Below, in pieces: positions 51,375-62,100 of a DNA stretch of 64,000 bases. Positions within the stretch are counted from its first letter, which is position 1. Each line of letters starts with the position of its first letter. The stretch comes from Prorocentrum cordatum (Eukaryota > Sar > Dinophyceae > Prorocentrales > Prorocentraceae). A model generated the notes under the pieces. It ran no database searches. It saw only the letters and a list, made by a program, of their open reading frames with translations, and was not told where the DNA came from. Location of the stretch: NCBI GenBank assembly GCA_963575745.1, contig CAUYUJ010015834.1, forward strand, positions 245,946 to 309,945, given 5' to 3'. The translations under genes were made by a program, and so were the position numbers.

Positions 51375-53657
51375 ATGATGGATTGGATACCTTGCCCATC
51401 TGTGGTTAGTGGGGCGGACGCCGAAGTGATGGCAGCCGAGGCGAGCGCAGCTGCTGGCCTGGTGGCGGTCATCGGCACTGTCGCGGGGGACGAGAGTGCA
51501 CAATCATCGCGCAACATTATTTGCGACATTTGCGAGTTCGAGTTCTACATGTCCCAGTGCGTCAACATCGGTTCCAAGGAGTACCCGAAGTATCGTTGCA
51601 AGGGGTGCGTCGCGGCAGCCAAGTACTACGACCGTGCGATCGAGTCGAATGGCGGGAACGTCTCCAAGGTGAAGAGCGACAAGGATCGTTACAGGAAGGC
51701 TTGCGTGCTGATGAGGGTCGCTCGTTACGACGACCCGCCTGGGCTTGCTGAGGCTTGCGCTTGCAAGCACTCGAGGGGCCGTTCCAAGGTGGACATGTCG
51801 CTGCACTTCCAGAAGTCGAGGCAGCACGGGGTGAAAACGAAGCAGCCCGTTGTGTACTTGAACAGGCGCCAGTACATCAGCTACATGGTCAACAACGAAG
51901 ACATGAAGCGGGCCGATGCGATCAAGAAATGGGAGATGGACAGCGCGGACAACTCAGGCGTGAGCCGCGACAAGGACGAAGACGGTAACCTCACCCTCTG
52001 CGTCAAGCGCCCGAAGGCTGCCTGCACCTGGGATGCCATGATCGAGGCCAACGCGCTCCAGTCGGTCGAGAAGTGCGAGGACTCCGAGGACGACGAGTCA
52101 TTCAAGGAGAGGGCCTTCAAGAAACTCAAGACTGGGTGCGACCCCAAGGGGTTGCTGAAGGACTTCGGCACGCTCGGCGACTTCGAAGGCGCCTCCACCG
52201 TGAAGGGTTGCGACGTCGAGATGGGGGAGGATCGCGCCCCGAGAGGCAGTGGCGGCCGGCCTTCGCTGGGTGGAGCCTCGGCTGCATCGGGTTCGGACGT
52301 TCGGTCAGTTGCTTCCTCTGGCGACCTCTTCGTATCGCCTGCCACTCCGACTGGGGACATGAGCCTCGTGGCTGCGAAGAGGTACGCCAAGTCGAAGCTG
52401 AAGGAGGTAGTCGGCAAGACGAAGAACAACAAGAACAGCCCGTACAAGCAGTTGGCCACCATTGTCAAGGCTATAGGTGGGCACGAGTCAGAGGAGCGCG
52501 TGGAGAGCAACGCCAGGCATGCGCTCGATAAGCATGAGGCCCTACTAGCGACTGCAACGACACTTGCCGATGACGCATCGCACTGGGGCGCCGAGCAGCA
52601 CAAGGACATGGTCGAGAAGTTCAACGCAGAGATCACCAGCATCACGAAGAGCAGTGCCGACATCGCCGATATCGTCCAGAAGCTTAAGAAGACCCGCGCG
52701 GCTGACGTCAAGGAGAAGACGAATGACGCGAGGTTGATGGCAGCGCGCGTTCGGAGCATCACGAAGGGGAACTCTTTAGCACCTCAGGGGATGCCGAACC
52801 CGATCATCAGCTGGGTTGGGGAGTCCGTCCTTGGCATCCGAGTGGGCTCCGACGCGGTGGACCCGCAGTTCCACAACTTGACGCCTCTTGCCGACGACTT
52901 CGAGGGTGACCTCGACTTCTCGGCGATCTTGGCGTGGAGTCCGAAGTCGAAGCGCCAGGAACTCACCAACATGAAGGAGGAGTTGCACAAGCCGTACTTC
53001 AACTTGGAGGCCGTGGTGCAGGCTGTCATGGCAGGCCTCGGGTCGCCCAAGAGCAAGGATAAAGTGTTGATGGCTCGCGCTGTTCCGCAGGTCGACGGGA
53101 AGGGCCCCGATTGGTTGCCGAAGGAGTTCGGCATCGAGGCGCCGCTCAAGGTGTCATCCTTCAGTACGTGTGGTATCCCATGGGTCTTGGGTGGTGTTAC
53201 TTTCGGCTTCCGTTCTGGCGTCGAGCGGTTCCCATTCTCTGGAGTCGGGGGCTTCCTCTACCAGCTGAAGGGCGCGGCACCTGTCATCTCCATTCCCGTG
53301 AAAGAGCTCTTGACCAAGGGTTCCAGCGCCAAGAGCGCGATGCAGGCGATTGCAGGGTTGGCTCAGGCAGATGCCAAACGGTGGATGTCGAAGATCGCCG
53401 TCGTCTCGAACAATGAGGAGGGCGGGATGACCTACATCCCGTATGGCTACATGACCTGGCTGCTGACAACGAGCCAGGAGGCGAGCTGCACGATCTGGCG
53501 CCAAGTGATGTGCCACCTGCTCGGGGTCAAAGTCGACAGGGCCGTGATGCAGGGTCTCGCCGACACGCTGGTGCCCTTCATGGATAGCCAAGTTGGCCGT
53601 GAGCCATGGGCTTCGTGCGCGGCCGATTGCCGTGCTTTCTTCACGACCTTTCTTTAG
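51375..53657 (+). CDS. Orphan 760-residue protein with N-terminal CxxC..CxxC site
   Basis: The best candidate in the window for an intact non-retroelement gene. Start at the first ATG of MMDW (51375); 51429, in frame, is an alternative. Cys50, Cys53, Cys75 and Cys78 (ICDICEFEFY and YRCKGCVAAA) form a likely zinc site, and a Cys/His patch (EACACKHSRGRSK) follows near residue 128. Residues about 230-330 are acidic, Ser/Gly-rich and probably disordered. About 340-460 is Lys/Glu/Ala-rich with heptads (HALDKHEALLATATTLADD) and probably coiled coil. The last about 260 residues look globular (ISWVGESVLGIRVGSD; EEGGMTYIPYGYMTWLL). It has no stop, frameshift or intron. I do not recognise the family; similar CxxC N-termini occur, as far as I recall, in multicopy dinoflagellate proteins. 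A mobile-element accessory protein is possible. Confidence 0.7.
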   Translation: MMDWIPCPSVVSGADAEVMAAEASAAAGLVAVIGTVAGDESAQSSRNIICDICEFEFYMSQCVNIGSKEYPKYRCKGCVAAAKYYDRAIESNGGNVSKVKSDKDRYRKACVLMRVARYDDPPGLAEACACKHSRGRSKVDMSLHFQKSRQHGVKTKQPVVYLNRRQYISYMVNNEDMKRADAIKKWEMDSADNSGVSRDKDEDGNLTLCVKRPKAACTWDAMIEANALQSVEKCEDSEDDESFKERAFKKLKTGCDPKGLLKDFGTLGDFEGASTVKGCDVEMGEDRAPRGSGGRPSLGGASAASGSDVRSVASSGDLFVSPATPTGDMSLVAAKRYAKSKLKEVVGKTKNNKNSPYKQLATIVKAIGGHESEERVESNARHALDKHEALLATATTLADDASHWGAEQHKDMVEKFNAEITSITKSSADIADIVQKLKKTRAADVKEKTNDARLMAARVRSITKGNSLAPQGMPNPIISWVGESVLGIRVGSDAVDPQFHNLTPLADDFEGDLDFSAILAWSPKSKRQELTNMKEELHKPYFNLEAVVQAVMAGLGSPKSKDKVLMARAVPQVDGKGPDWLPKEFGIEAPLKVSSFSTCGIPWVLGGVTFGFRSGVERFPFSGVGGFLYQLKGAAPVISIPVKELLTKGSSAKSAMQAIAGLAQADAKRWMSKIAVVSNNEEGGMTYIPYGYMTWLLTTSQEASCTIWRQVMCHLLGVKVDRAVMQGLADTLVPFMDSQVGREPWASCAADCRAFFTTFL

Positions 53658-54640
53658 GATGGCCTCGAGAGGCCAGTCGGCCTCGTGGGGCCAGTCGGGG
53701 GAGAAGGCCCTCTCGGCCTTCTCGAAACGGTTTCTTTGCTGGCTGCGGCTGGCGCGCGAAGCTTGAGCTGTCGCTTAGGCGGGGGTGGGGGCAAGGACCA
53801 TGGGGGCCAGGATGATGAAGAGAATGGTGGGAATAGGAGGGCAATGATGAGGAGAGTCGGAGGTGAAGAGGGGGAGATGGGGGAGGAAGGAACGCATGAG
53901 GAGCGAGACAAGGAGGAGTGGGACGAGCAGCACGAGTAAGAGCCAGTCAGTCTAGTGCGAGTTCACTGTTGCTGACAGCTCTCTGGACGGCGTCCGCGTC
54001 GGTGTCCTCTCTTCTATCGGGAGCCTCGGGCGTCGTCATTCCCGTCGCCGTCCTCTTTTTCATATTTCTCTGCCGTCGTTTTCGTTATCGCAGCCCTCCT
54101 TGTTGTCAGCATTACCGTCGCCGTTTCTCGTCGTCATCTCCGTCCGCGTCATCGTCGCTCTCATTGCTCTCATCGTTCTCATCGTTCTCATGTCCTTGGC
54201 CGCCTTCTGTTGCCACCCTCAGTCCGTCCTCGTCGACCTTGCCTCCCCCGTCGCGTCTGGGGCCCTCATCGTCGTCACCGTCGCCCGTCGTCCGTCGTCG
54301 CCCGCGCCCTGGCTGCCGCGGACGACTCGCGCTCTCGGCCCCTCGCCGACGTCGCGGTCGAGAGCGCGACCCAGGCGGCGCTGCGGGGGGCAGGAGGGGG
54401 GGGAGGATGATGGATGTCCTCCGACCTCTCTCCTCCGTCGTCGTGCTCTTCTCTCTCATCCTCTCTCCTTTCCTCTTGCCGCTCCCTGTCCCTCCGCCAC
54501 TCCTCCTTCGCCTGTCCTTCCTCCTCACAGCCGCGTTCTCGGCCGCTGCTCTTCTCGGCGCCTGCCCGCGTCGCGGGGGGGCAGGGGCGCCCTTGACGTC
54601 GGGATGTCGTAACTCCGCCGATCCTCACTCAGGGGGCTGT
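53658..54640. other. No gene; short palindromes and GTC/CTC-rich tracts
   Basis: Immediately after the stop, overlapping GGCCTCGAGAGGCC and GGCCAGTCGG words make palindromes (53660-53730). About 53990-54300 is GTC/CGT-rich and about 54400-54540 is CTC-rich. Open frames reflect composition. Confidence 0.5.
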
Positions 54641-57600
54641 AGGTGTCGGGCGTGGTGCGAAGTGAGGCGTGGTGGGGGGGTCCCAGGACGATGTTTGCAT
54701 GATGTTTGGCCCGGGGGGGGGGGGGTCTGGTACTGTCTCCCGTAGTGTGGAGAGCCCCCAAGAACTGATGCCCAGAGGCTCCAGGAGGCTGGAGGTTTCG
54801 GACGTGGTTGGGGAGGGGAGGGGGGGGAGGTCTCGGGACAATTTTTGCAAGGTTGGTGGGCCCGAAACACCGATGCCCAGAGATTCCACGAGGCTGGCGT
54901 TGTCAGACGTGTGGGGGGGGGGAGGTCCCAGGACGGTTGTTGCACGGTGGATGGCTCGTAAGAACCGATGCCCAACGGCTCCAGGAGGCGGGGGGGTTGT
55001 CGTGGGACGGTTTTTGCATGGAGGGTGGCCCCAGAAACCCATGGCCAGAGACCATCAGGAGGCGGGCGGTGTCAGGCGTGGTGTCAGGCATGGTGCGAGG
55101 CGTGGTGGGGGAGCCCCAAGGCGATTTTTGGATGGTCGGTGGCCATGGAAACCAATGCTCAGAAACCTTGGGGGCCTAGCGGTGTCAGGCGTGGTGCCAG
55201 GCGTGGTGGAGGGATCCCGGGATGATTGTTGCATGGTGGGTGGCCCCACTAGCCTATTGCAAGAGACCCTTCGGAGGCTTGCAGTGTCAGGCGTGGTGTC
55301 AGGCGTGGTGCCAGGCGTAGCGTGGGAGTTCCGAGGCGAATTTTGCATGCTGGGTGGCCCGAGAAATCGATACCGAGAGACCCTCAGGGGGCTGGCGGTG
55401 TCAGGCGTGGCGCGGGGCGTGGCGGGGGGGTCCCAGGACGGTGTTTGCATGACGAGTGGCCAGGGGGGGGGGGTCCTGGTATGGTGGTTCTAGGGTGGAT
55501 AGGCCCTAAGCGCCCATGCCCAGAGATTCCACGAGGCTGGCTTGGGGGGGGAGCCAGTGAGAGCCGACGCCCAAAGGCTTCAGGAGGCGTGGGGGGTGTC
55601 CCGGAACGATTTTTGGATAGAGGGTGGCAGCAGAAACCCATGGCCAGAGACCCTCAGGAGGCTGGCGGTGTCAGGCGTTGTGTCAGGCGTGGTGTAAGGC
55701 GTGGTGTCTGGCGTGGTGCCAGGCGTGGTGGGGGAGTCCCGGTACGATTTTTGCATGGTGGGTGGCCTCAGATACCCATGCTCAGAAACCCGCAGGGAGC
55801 TGGCGGTGTCAGGCGTGGTGTCCGGCGTGCTGCCAGGCGTGGTAGTGGGGGGGATCCCGGGACGAGGTCTGCGTGGTGGCTGGCCCCAAGAGCCCATGGC
55901 CAAACACCCTCAGGAGGCTGGCGGTGTCAGGCGTGGTGTCGGGCGTGGTGCCAGGCGTGGTGGATGCCCCTGGACGATTTTTGCATGGTGGGTGGCCTCA
56001 GAACCCATGGCCAGAGACCCTCGGGGGGATGGTGGTGTCAGGCGTGGTGTCAGGCGTTGTGCGAGGCGTGGTGGTGGTGACTATTTTTGCATGGTGGATG
56101 GCCTCAGAAACCTATGGACAGAGACCCTGCGGAGGCTGGCAGTGTCAGGCGTGGTGTCAGGCGTGGTGCCAGGCGTGGTGGGAGCGTCCCAGGACGATTT
56201 TTGAATGGTGGGTTGCCCCAGAAACCCATGCCCAGAGACTCATGGCGCTGGCGGTTTCCGGCTTGGTGTCGGGCGTGGTGCCAGGCGTGATAGCGGGGTG
56301 TCCTGGAAAGATTTGTGCATGGTGGGTGGCCCCAGAAACGCATAGCCAGTGACCCTGAGGAGGTGGCTATGTCAGGCGTGGTGTCAGGCGTGATGCCAGG
56401 CGTGGTGGGGGAGGTTCTCAGGACGACTTTTGCATGGTGGCTGGCCCCAGAAACTATGTCCAGAAACCCTGAGGAGGTCGGCGATGTCAGGCGTGGTGTC
56501 AGGCGTGGTGCGAGTCGTGGTGTGGGGTGTGTCCCAGGACGATTTTTTCATAGAGGGTGGCCGCAGAAACCCATGGCCAGAGACCCTGAGGAGACTGGCG
56601 GTGTCAGGCGGGGTGTCAGGCGTGATGCCAGGCGTGGTGGTGGGTGGGTCTCAGAACGATTTTTAATTGGCTGGTGGCACCAGACAACGATGGCCAGAGA
56701 CCCTGAGGGGGCTGGCGGTGTGAGGCGTGATGTCGGGCGTGGTGCCAGGCGTGGCTGGAAGTCCCGGGACGTTTTTTGCATGGTGGGTTGCCTCAGAAAC
56801 CTATGGAAAGAAACCTTCAAGAGGCTGGCGGTCAGGCGTGGTGTCAGGCGTGCTGCAAGGCGTGGTGGGGGGCGGTTTCTAGGGCGATGTTTGAATGGTG
56901 TGTGGCCCCAGCAACCCATGGGCAAAAACCTTCAGTGTCAGGCGTGGTGCGAGGCGTGGCGGGGGGGGTCCTGGGGTGATTTTTGCATCATGGGTTACCC
57001 CAGAATTTCATCGCCGGAGACCCTCAGGAGGCAGGCGGCGTCAGGCGTGGTGTCCGGCGTGTCGCGAGGCGTGGTGGTGGTGGTGGCGGGGGGGGGGGGG
57101 GGCGATTTTTTGGGGGGTCCTGGAACGATTTTTTCATAGAGGGTGGCTCCAGAAACCCATGGCCAGAGGTCCTCAAGAGGCTGGCAGTGTCAGACATGGT
57201 GACAGGCGTGGTGCGAGGCGTGGTGGGGGGTCCGGGGACGATTTGTGAAGGGTGGGTGGCCGCAGAAACCCATGCCCAGACACCCTCTGGGCGCTGGCGG
57301 TTTCAGTCGTGGTGTCAGGCGTGGTGTCAGGCGTGGTTGTTGTGGGAAGTCACCGGGCAATTTCTGCATGGTGGGTGGCCCCAGGAACCCATGGCCAGAG
57401 ACCCTGAGGAGGCTAGCGCTGTCAGGCGTGGTGTCAGATGTGGTGCGAGGCGTGGTGGGCGTCAGATGTTCCTTGTTCCTCTTAGGTGCGTTCTTCTGCG
57501 GCGGGCCGTGGTGCCGATTGATTCTGCGGTGTCAGGCGTGGTGTCAGGCGTGGTGCGAGGCTTGGTGGGGGGGTGGGGGGGCGATTTTTGCAAATAGAGG

Positions 57601-58560
57601 GTGGCCAGAGGCCCTGGGGAGGCTGGCGGTGTCAGGCGTGGTGTCAGGTGTGGTGCCAGGCGTGGCGGGGGGGTCCTGGGATGATTTTTGCATGGTGGGT
57701 GGCCCCAGAAACCCATGGCCAGAGACCCTCGGGGTGCTGGTGGTGTCAGGCGTGGTGTCAGGCGTGGTGCCTGGGTGGTGGTGGGGGGGTCTTGGAATGG
57801 TTTTTGCATGGTGGGATGCCCCAGAAACCATCGGGGGGCTGGCGGTGTCAGGCGTGGTGCCAGGCGTAGTGGGAGGTCCCAGGACCACTGTCTGCATAGT
57901 GGGTGGCCCCAGAAACCCATGGCCAGAGAGTCCAGGAGGCTAGCGGTTTCAGGCGTGGTGTCAGGCGTGGTGCCAGGCGTGCTTGGGTGTTCCCTGGACG
58001 ATTTTTGCATGGTGGGTGGCCTCAGAAACCCATGGCCAGAGACCCTGAGGGGGCTGGCGGTGTGAGGCGCGGTGTCAGGCGTGGTGCGAGGCGTGGTTGG
58101 AGTGTCCCGGGACGATTTTTGCATGGCGTGGTGGGTGGCTCCAGAAACCCATGGCCAGAGACTCTCAGGTCGCTGGCGGTCAGGCGTGGTGTCAGGCGTG
58201 ATGCGAGGCGTGGTGGTGGGGGGGGGGGTCTGGAGCGATTTTTGCATGGCGTGTGGCCCCAGCAGCCCATGGCCAAAGACCTTAAACAGGCTGGCGGTGT
58301 CAGGCGTGGTGTTAGGCGTGGTGCGAGGCGTGGCGGGGGGGTCACAGGGCGACTTTTGCATGGTGGGTGGCCCCAGTCACCCGTGGCCAGAGACCCTCAG
58401 GAGGATGGCGATGTCAGGCGTGGTGTCAGGCGTGGTGCGAGGCGTGGTGGGTGAGGGGGCCCGGGATGATTTTTGCATGTTGGGTGGCCGCAGAAACCCA
58501 TGACCAGAGACCCTGAGGAGATTGGCGGTGTCAGGCGTGGTGTCAGGCTTGTGAGCAGAT
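54640..58560 (+). repeat. CAGGCGTGGTG satellite, second array (about 35 units)
   Basis: Same unit as 38200-39075, averaging about 112 bp by eye. The internal CAGGCGTGGTG word count varies from one to four per unit. The left third (to about 55600) is more diverged and has expanded G-tracts. At about 57465-57535 the array is interrupted by TTCCTCTTAGGTGCGTTCTTC..GCCGATTGATTCTG, the same sequence that flanks the first array on its left. Open frames on both strands are periodic Val/Gly/Arg/Trp or Thr/Pro sequence and are not genes. Confidence 0.95.
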
Positions 58561-58602
58561 CCCAGGGCACGTATTCCAGCGAGATCTGAGCTTGTGGGGT
58601 TT

Positions 58603-58648
58603 GGTCGGGAGGGCATCCTTCCGACCGTCGGGAGGGCAACCTTCCGAC
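58603..58648 (+). repeat. Two 22-bp GTCGGGAGG hairpins in the leader
   Basis: 58604-58625 and 58627-58648 are each GTCGGGAGGG, a short loop, then CCTTCCGAC: a 9-bp stem with one G-T wobble. A third identical-length unit lies at 60305-60326 inside the coding frame. Role unknown. Confidence 0.85.
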
Positions 58649-58791
58649 TCCCCACGGGCCGCCGGCGTGAAACACTGTATGGCACGGCATTGCGCTGCAC
58701 GGTGCGTGAGGCATAGTGCAGCTCTTGTGTTGTAGTAGTGTATTTCAAATTTGCGTGTAATTAATTAGTTCCTCTCCCCTCCTCCTTGCTA

Positions 58792-58877
58792 GAACCTCTG
58801 CGGCGCGAACGTGCAGGCATCGGCGCGGCCCTGTTGGAGATGAGACTCCAGCAGGGGCCGCGCCACTGTAGCGAAGG
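58792..58877 (+). other. Possible small exon upstream of the polyprotein
   Basis: A pyrimidine-rich stretch ending TCCTTGCTAG at 58791 looks like a 3' splice site, and GCGAAG/GTAACC at 58877-58878 looks like a donor. Another acceptor-like CTCCTCTTCCTCCAG lies at about 59065-59079. If real, the mRNA leader is spliced and translation may begin upstream of 59122. This is weak evidence from consensus alone. Confidence 0.25.
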
Positions 58878-59121
58878 TAACCGCGCTCGTTTGCCTGCGA
58901 AGCAGGCTACAAGAGAGGGCAACCCAGACGAACAGCTCGCGGGAAGACGAGAAGCTCGCTGGCAGACAAAGGCTCGCTGGCAGAGGCCAGCCCTCGAGGG
59001 CGCTTCTCTTCTCCCATCATTTTAAGCTTATGTAAGTGTAGTGAATGTATTTTTTCTCTGCTCCTCTTCCTCCAGTGGCCACATACAGTGCTCGCAGGAG
59101 ACAGTATGCCGATCTGTCGAC

Positions 59122-62100
59122 ATGCGGCTCAAGCCACTTGTTTCCAGGGAGTCCTCACGCAGAGACCTCGCCGAACGCACCTCTTGCTACGAGCGCACTG
59201 CAGTGTCAAAAAGATTGGCGCCGCTGTCGCAGGATCTCCCGCCGAAGTCACCACTGCACAGTTCAGACCGGATGGAAGGACCGCCGCCAGAACATCCAGA
59301 GTCAATAGTTCCGTATGGTTCTACGTCCATAATTCCGGTCACGCGGGTTATGAGCCCAAATCGTGGACTTCACGAGGGCATCCTCGACGATGTGCAGGCG
59401 ACCTGCCCTATCTGCCAGACGGCGGCGCACGAGCTCCTGGTGTGCGCAGGCTGCGGCGCTTTCGGCCACGCCGAGTGCCTCCGCCTTGAGATGTTCTTCG
59501 ACTACCCGTTCTGCCAGGCTTGCATCCCCAGGGTTGCTGCCGAGTACGCCTCGTTTCAGGACGCGCAGAGAAGGGAGGCATGGCGCCGCAGCTTGGAAAA
59601 CCAAATTTCCACGTGGAAGTCGCGGGCAATCGAAGCCATCGGCCTGAGCTCAACGATCGGAGTGGCCGTTGGAGGCGCAGTGGTTGCCGTGGCTGGTGCG
59701 GCAGCAGGGCTGGCTCAGGGAGCGGCGCGCGGGGCAGCTGCAGCTAGCAACATGCCTCGCTTGGCGTTGCCATCCACAACAGACGAGCCGGCGCTGGAGG
59801 GTCCTGCTGATCCGTTGGGCGGTCGGGTTGGGCAGCCACCCGATGGTTCCGCGGCAGGCGGGGCACATGCGGCGCACCACCGGGTGTCTCCGGAGAGTCG
59901 ACCTGCTCCTCGGTGTCCGATGTGTTGGAACCCCGGTCTGGGCAACCTCCGCCCGATCCAGCACACGTACCAGGGAGACTGCAAACTGGCACTTCCGGTC
60001 ACTACAGCAGCGACGACTCCGACCGCCACAGCACCAGCAGCGGCATCCACAGCGGCAGCCCCAGCACTACCGACAGCCCCAGCAGCATCCACAGCGGCAG
60101 CCCCAGCATTACCGACAGCATCAGTTGCAGCAGCTCCAGACACACCGACGAGGGCATCGGTGTTGGAAGCAGCAGCGGTCAGCATGCCACGCTCTTCAGG
60201 AACAGTGTATGGATCCGCGGGGTCAAACACGCCAGACAGACAGACGCTGGAAGCAGGTGCAGCTGGCAGTCCGTCGGGCGGGAATCCGTTCGATACATTG
60301 CCGCGTCGGGAGGGGGCCCTTCCGACAGCACCAGGCTCGCCAGAGCCACTTGCAGCCCTACCGCTTGAGGAGCGCGTGCCAGCACTCGAAAACATGATGT
60401 TGGACATTAAGAGGGAGTTGCAGACAATCCGACAGGAAATGGGAAATGTCCTCAGGGCCGCGAACATGGCCAATGAGGAGTCGCAGAAGGTCGCAATGCG
60501 CATGGACAACTTGGAGTATGAGTGGCTTCTCTGGAACGACGGTCAGCACAACGGCGCCGCCGATCCAGAGCAACAGCGAGCTGGGGAGGGCGGCCAACAG
60601 CCACCCCCACACGCGCTGCAGGTGGTCGCCCTGACCCCTGCAGTCTCTCCCCGGGCTGCCGGGGGAGTCCAGCATGACTTGCTTGGTCTAGAAGCAGATC
60701 CTTTGCAACAGTGGTGGGGCGCCGCCACGCCGCGGGAGGGTCAGAACAGAACTGCGCTTCCTGTGCCGCCGGAGTTGCCTGCGATTCTGGGACCAGGCGG
60801 GGGCGCTACGCAGCCCACAGCCGGAGGGGAGATGTCTGCAGGCGTTCCCCCGGGCTTCGGGCTCACGACGGCTGTTGCTGTCGGAAACCTCGCAGGAAGG
60901 CGACCAGAGGGTCACAACCAGGCTACGCATCCACCGCGCGGTGGTGCCGGGCAGAGGGGGGATGCTAACCCCGTTCCCGCGCCGCCTTCGGGTTCGGTGC
61001 TGCCAGACGTCACGACCGTTTCTCTGCTGGACTTGCCGGCCGTCGTCCCCGACGTGCAGCAGGGCGTCCTGAGCCAGAGAGACAGCGACATCTTCGACTT
61101 TCTTGTGGGGGCGCGGCCGCGCACGCCAGCTGGACCAGAGTCCGGGCTGGGCGGGCCTCCGGGTCTGGGGAGTGCGAGCTTGGCGGGCCCAGCCTTGCCT
61201 CAATCTTCCGCGCCGTGCCGTGGAGCAGCTCCGGGAGTAGTTCCGGAGAGCAATCTGCTCAGGGCTGCAGACATGGAGCTGCAGGCCCCTCCGGCCAGAA
61301 CCGCCCTACCACCAGCATCGGTGACGGCGCCCAGTATGGCGGAGCTCAACATGGTCTTGAAGACTTTACAAACTCTGGTGCCGGAGTTTCCTAAGCTCGA
61401 GCCTGGAGACCCAGGGACTCGAGCACGCAGGCTCCAGCAGTGGCTGCTTCAGGTGTCGCAGGCCATTGAGCCAGCAGGCCACCATGTGACTTCGTGGTGG
61501 CAGTGGGTCCGTTCGTCAGCGGAGAGCACCCACACCGTGTATCTCTCGAAGCCTCTCGACAAGAGGGAGCAGATCTGCCCGCAGGAGGCGTTGCCGCCAC
61601 AGCACGCCCAGGTGGAGTCGTGGATGCGCCCTCGCATCTTGGCGTGTCTCCCAAAGACTCAGCGCGAGTGGGTCGACCTCAGGGCTCAGGCCGGCGTGGT
61701 CGACATGTCCAACACCTTGGTTTACTACCTCTTCAAGTTCTTCGCCCCGGGATCGCCGGGTGAGAAAGACAGCTTGCTACGCAAGGTTCTCAACCCCAAC
61801 GTGTGCACCAACGCTGGGTCCGCGCAGATCGAGCTCATGCGCTGGCGGACGGACGTGCAGAGGCTGAAAGCCTTAGGTTGCATGCCCCCGGACCTCATGA
61901 TGAGCAACCGCGCCCTGGAGTCCATTTTCGGGGCCGTGTTCGACAAGGCGGAGCCGCAGCTGCACATGAGGTGGATCTCGCTCAAGAACCGACTGGGCCT
62001 ACCCCACGTCGTCACGCCGGAGGCCTTCAAGGAGGTGTCCGAGTTCGCGGACGCGGAGCTCTCGGCTCTCGTCTTACTGGGGGGCACGTCTCTCAACCCC

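Noticed and set aside
54112-54745. Open frames right of the orphan ORF
   Set aside because: They are Ser/Pro/Arg-rich translations of GTC and CTC-rich sequence without motifs.
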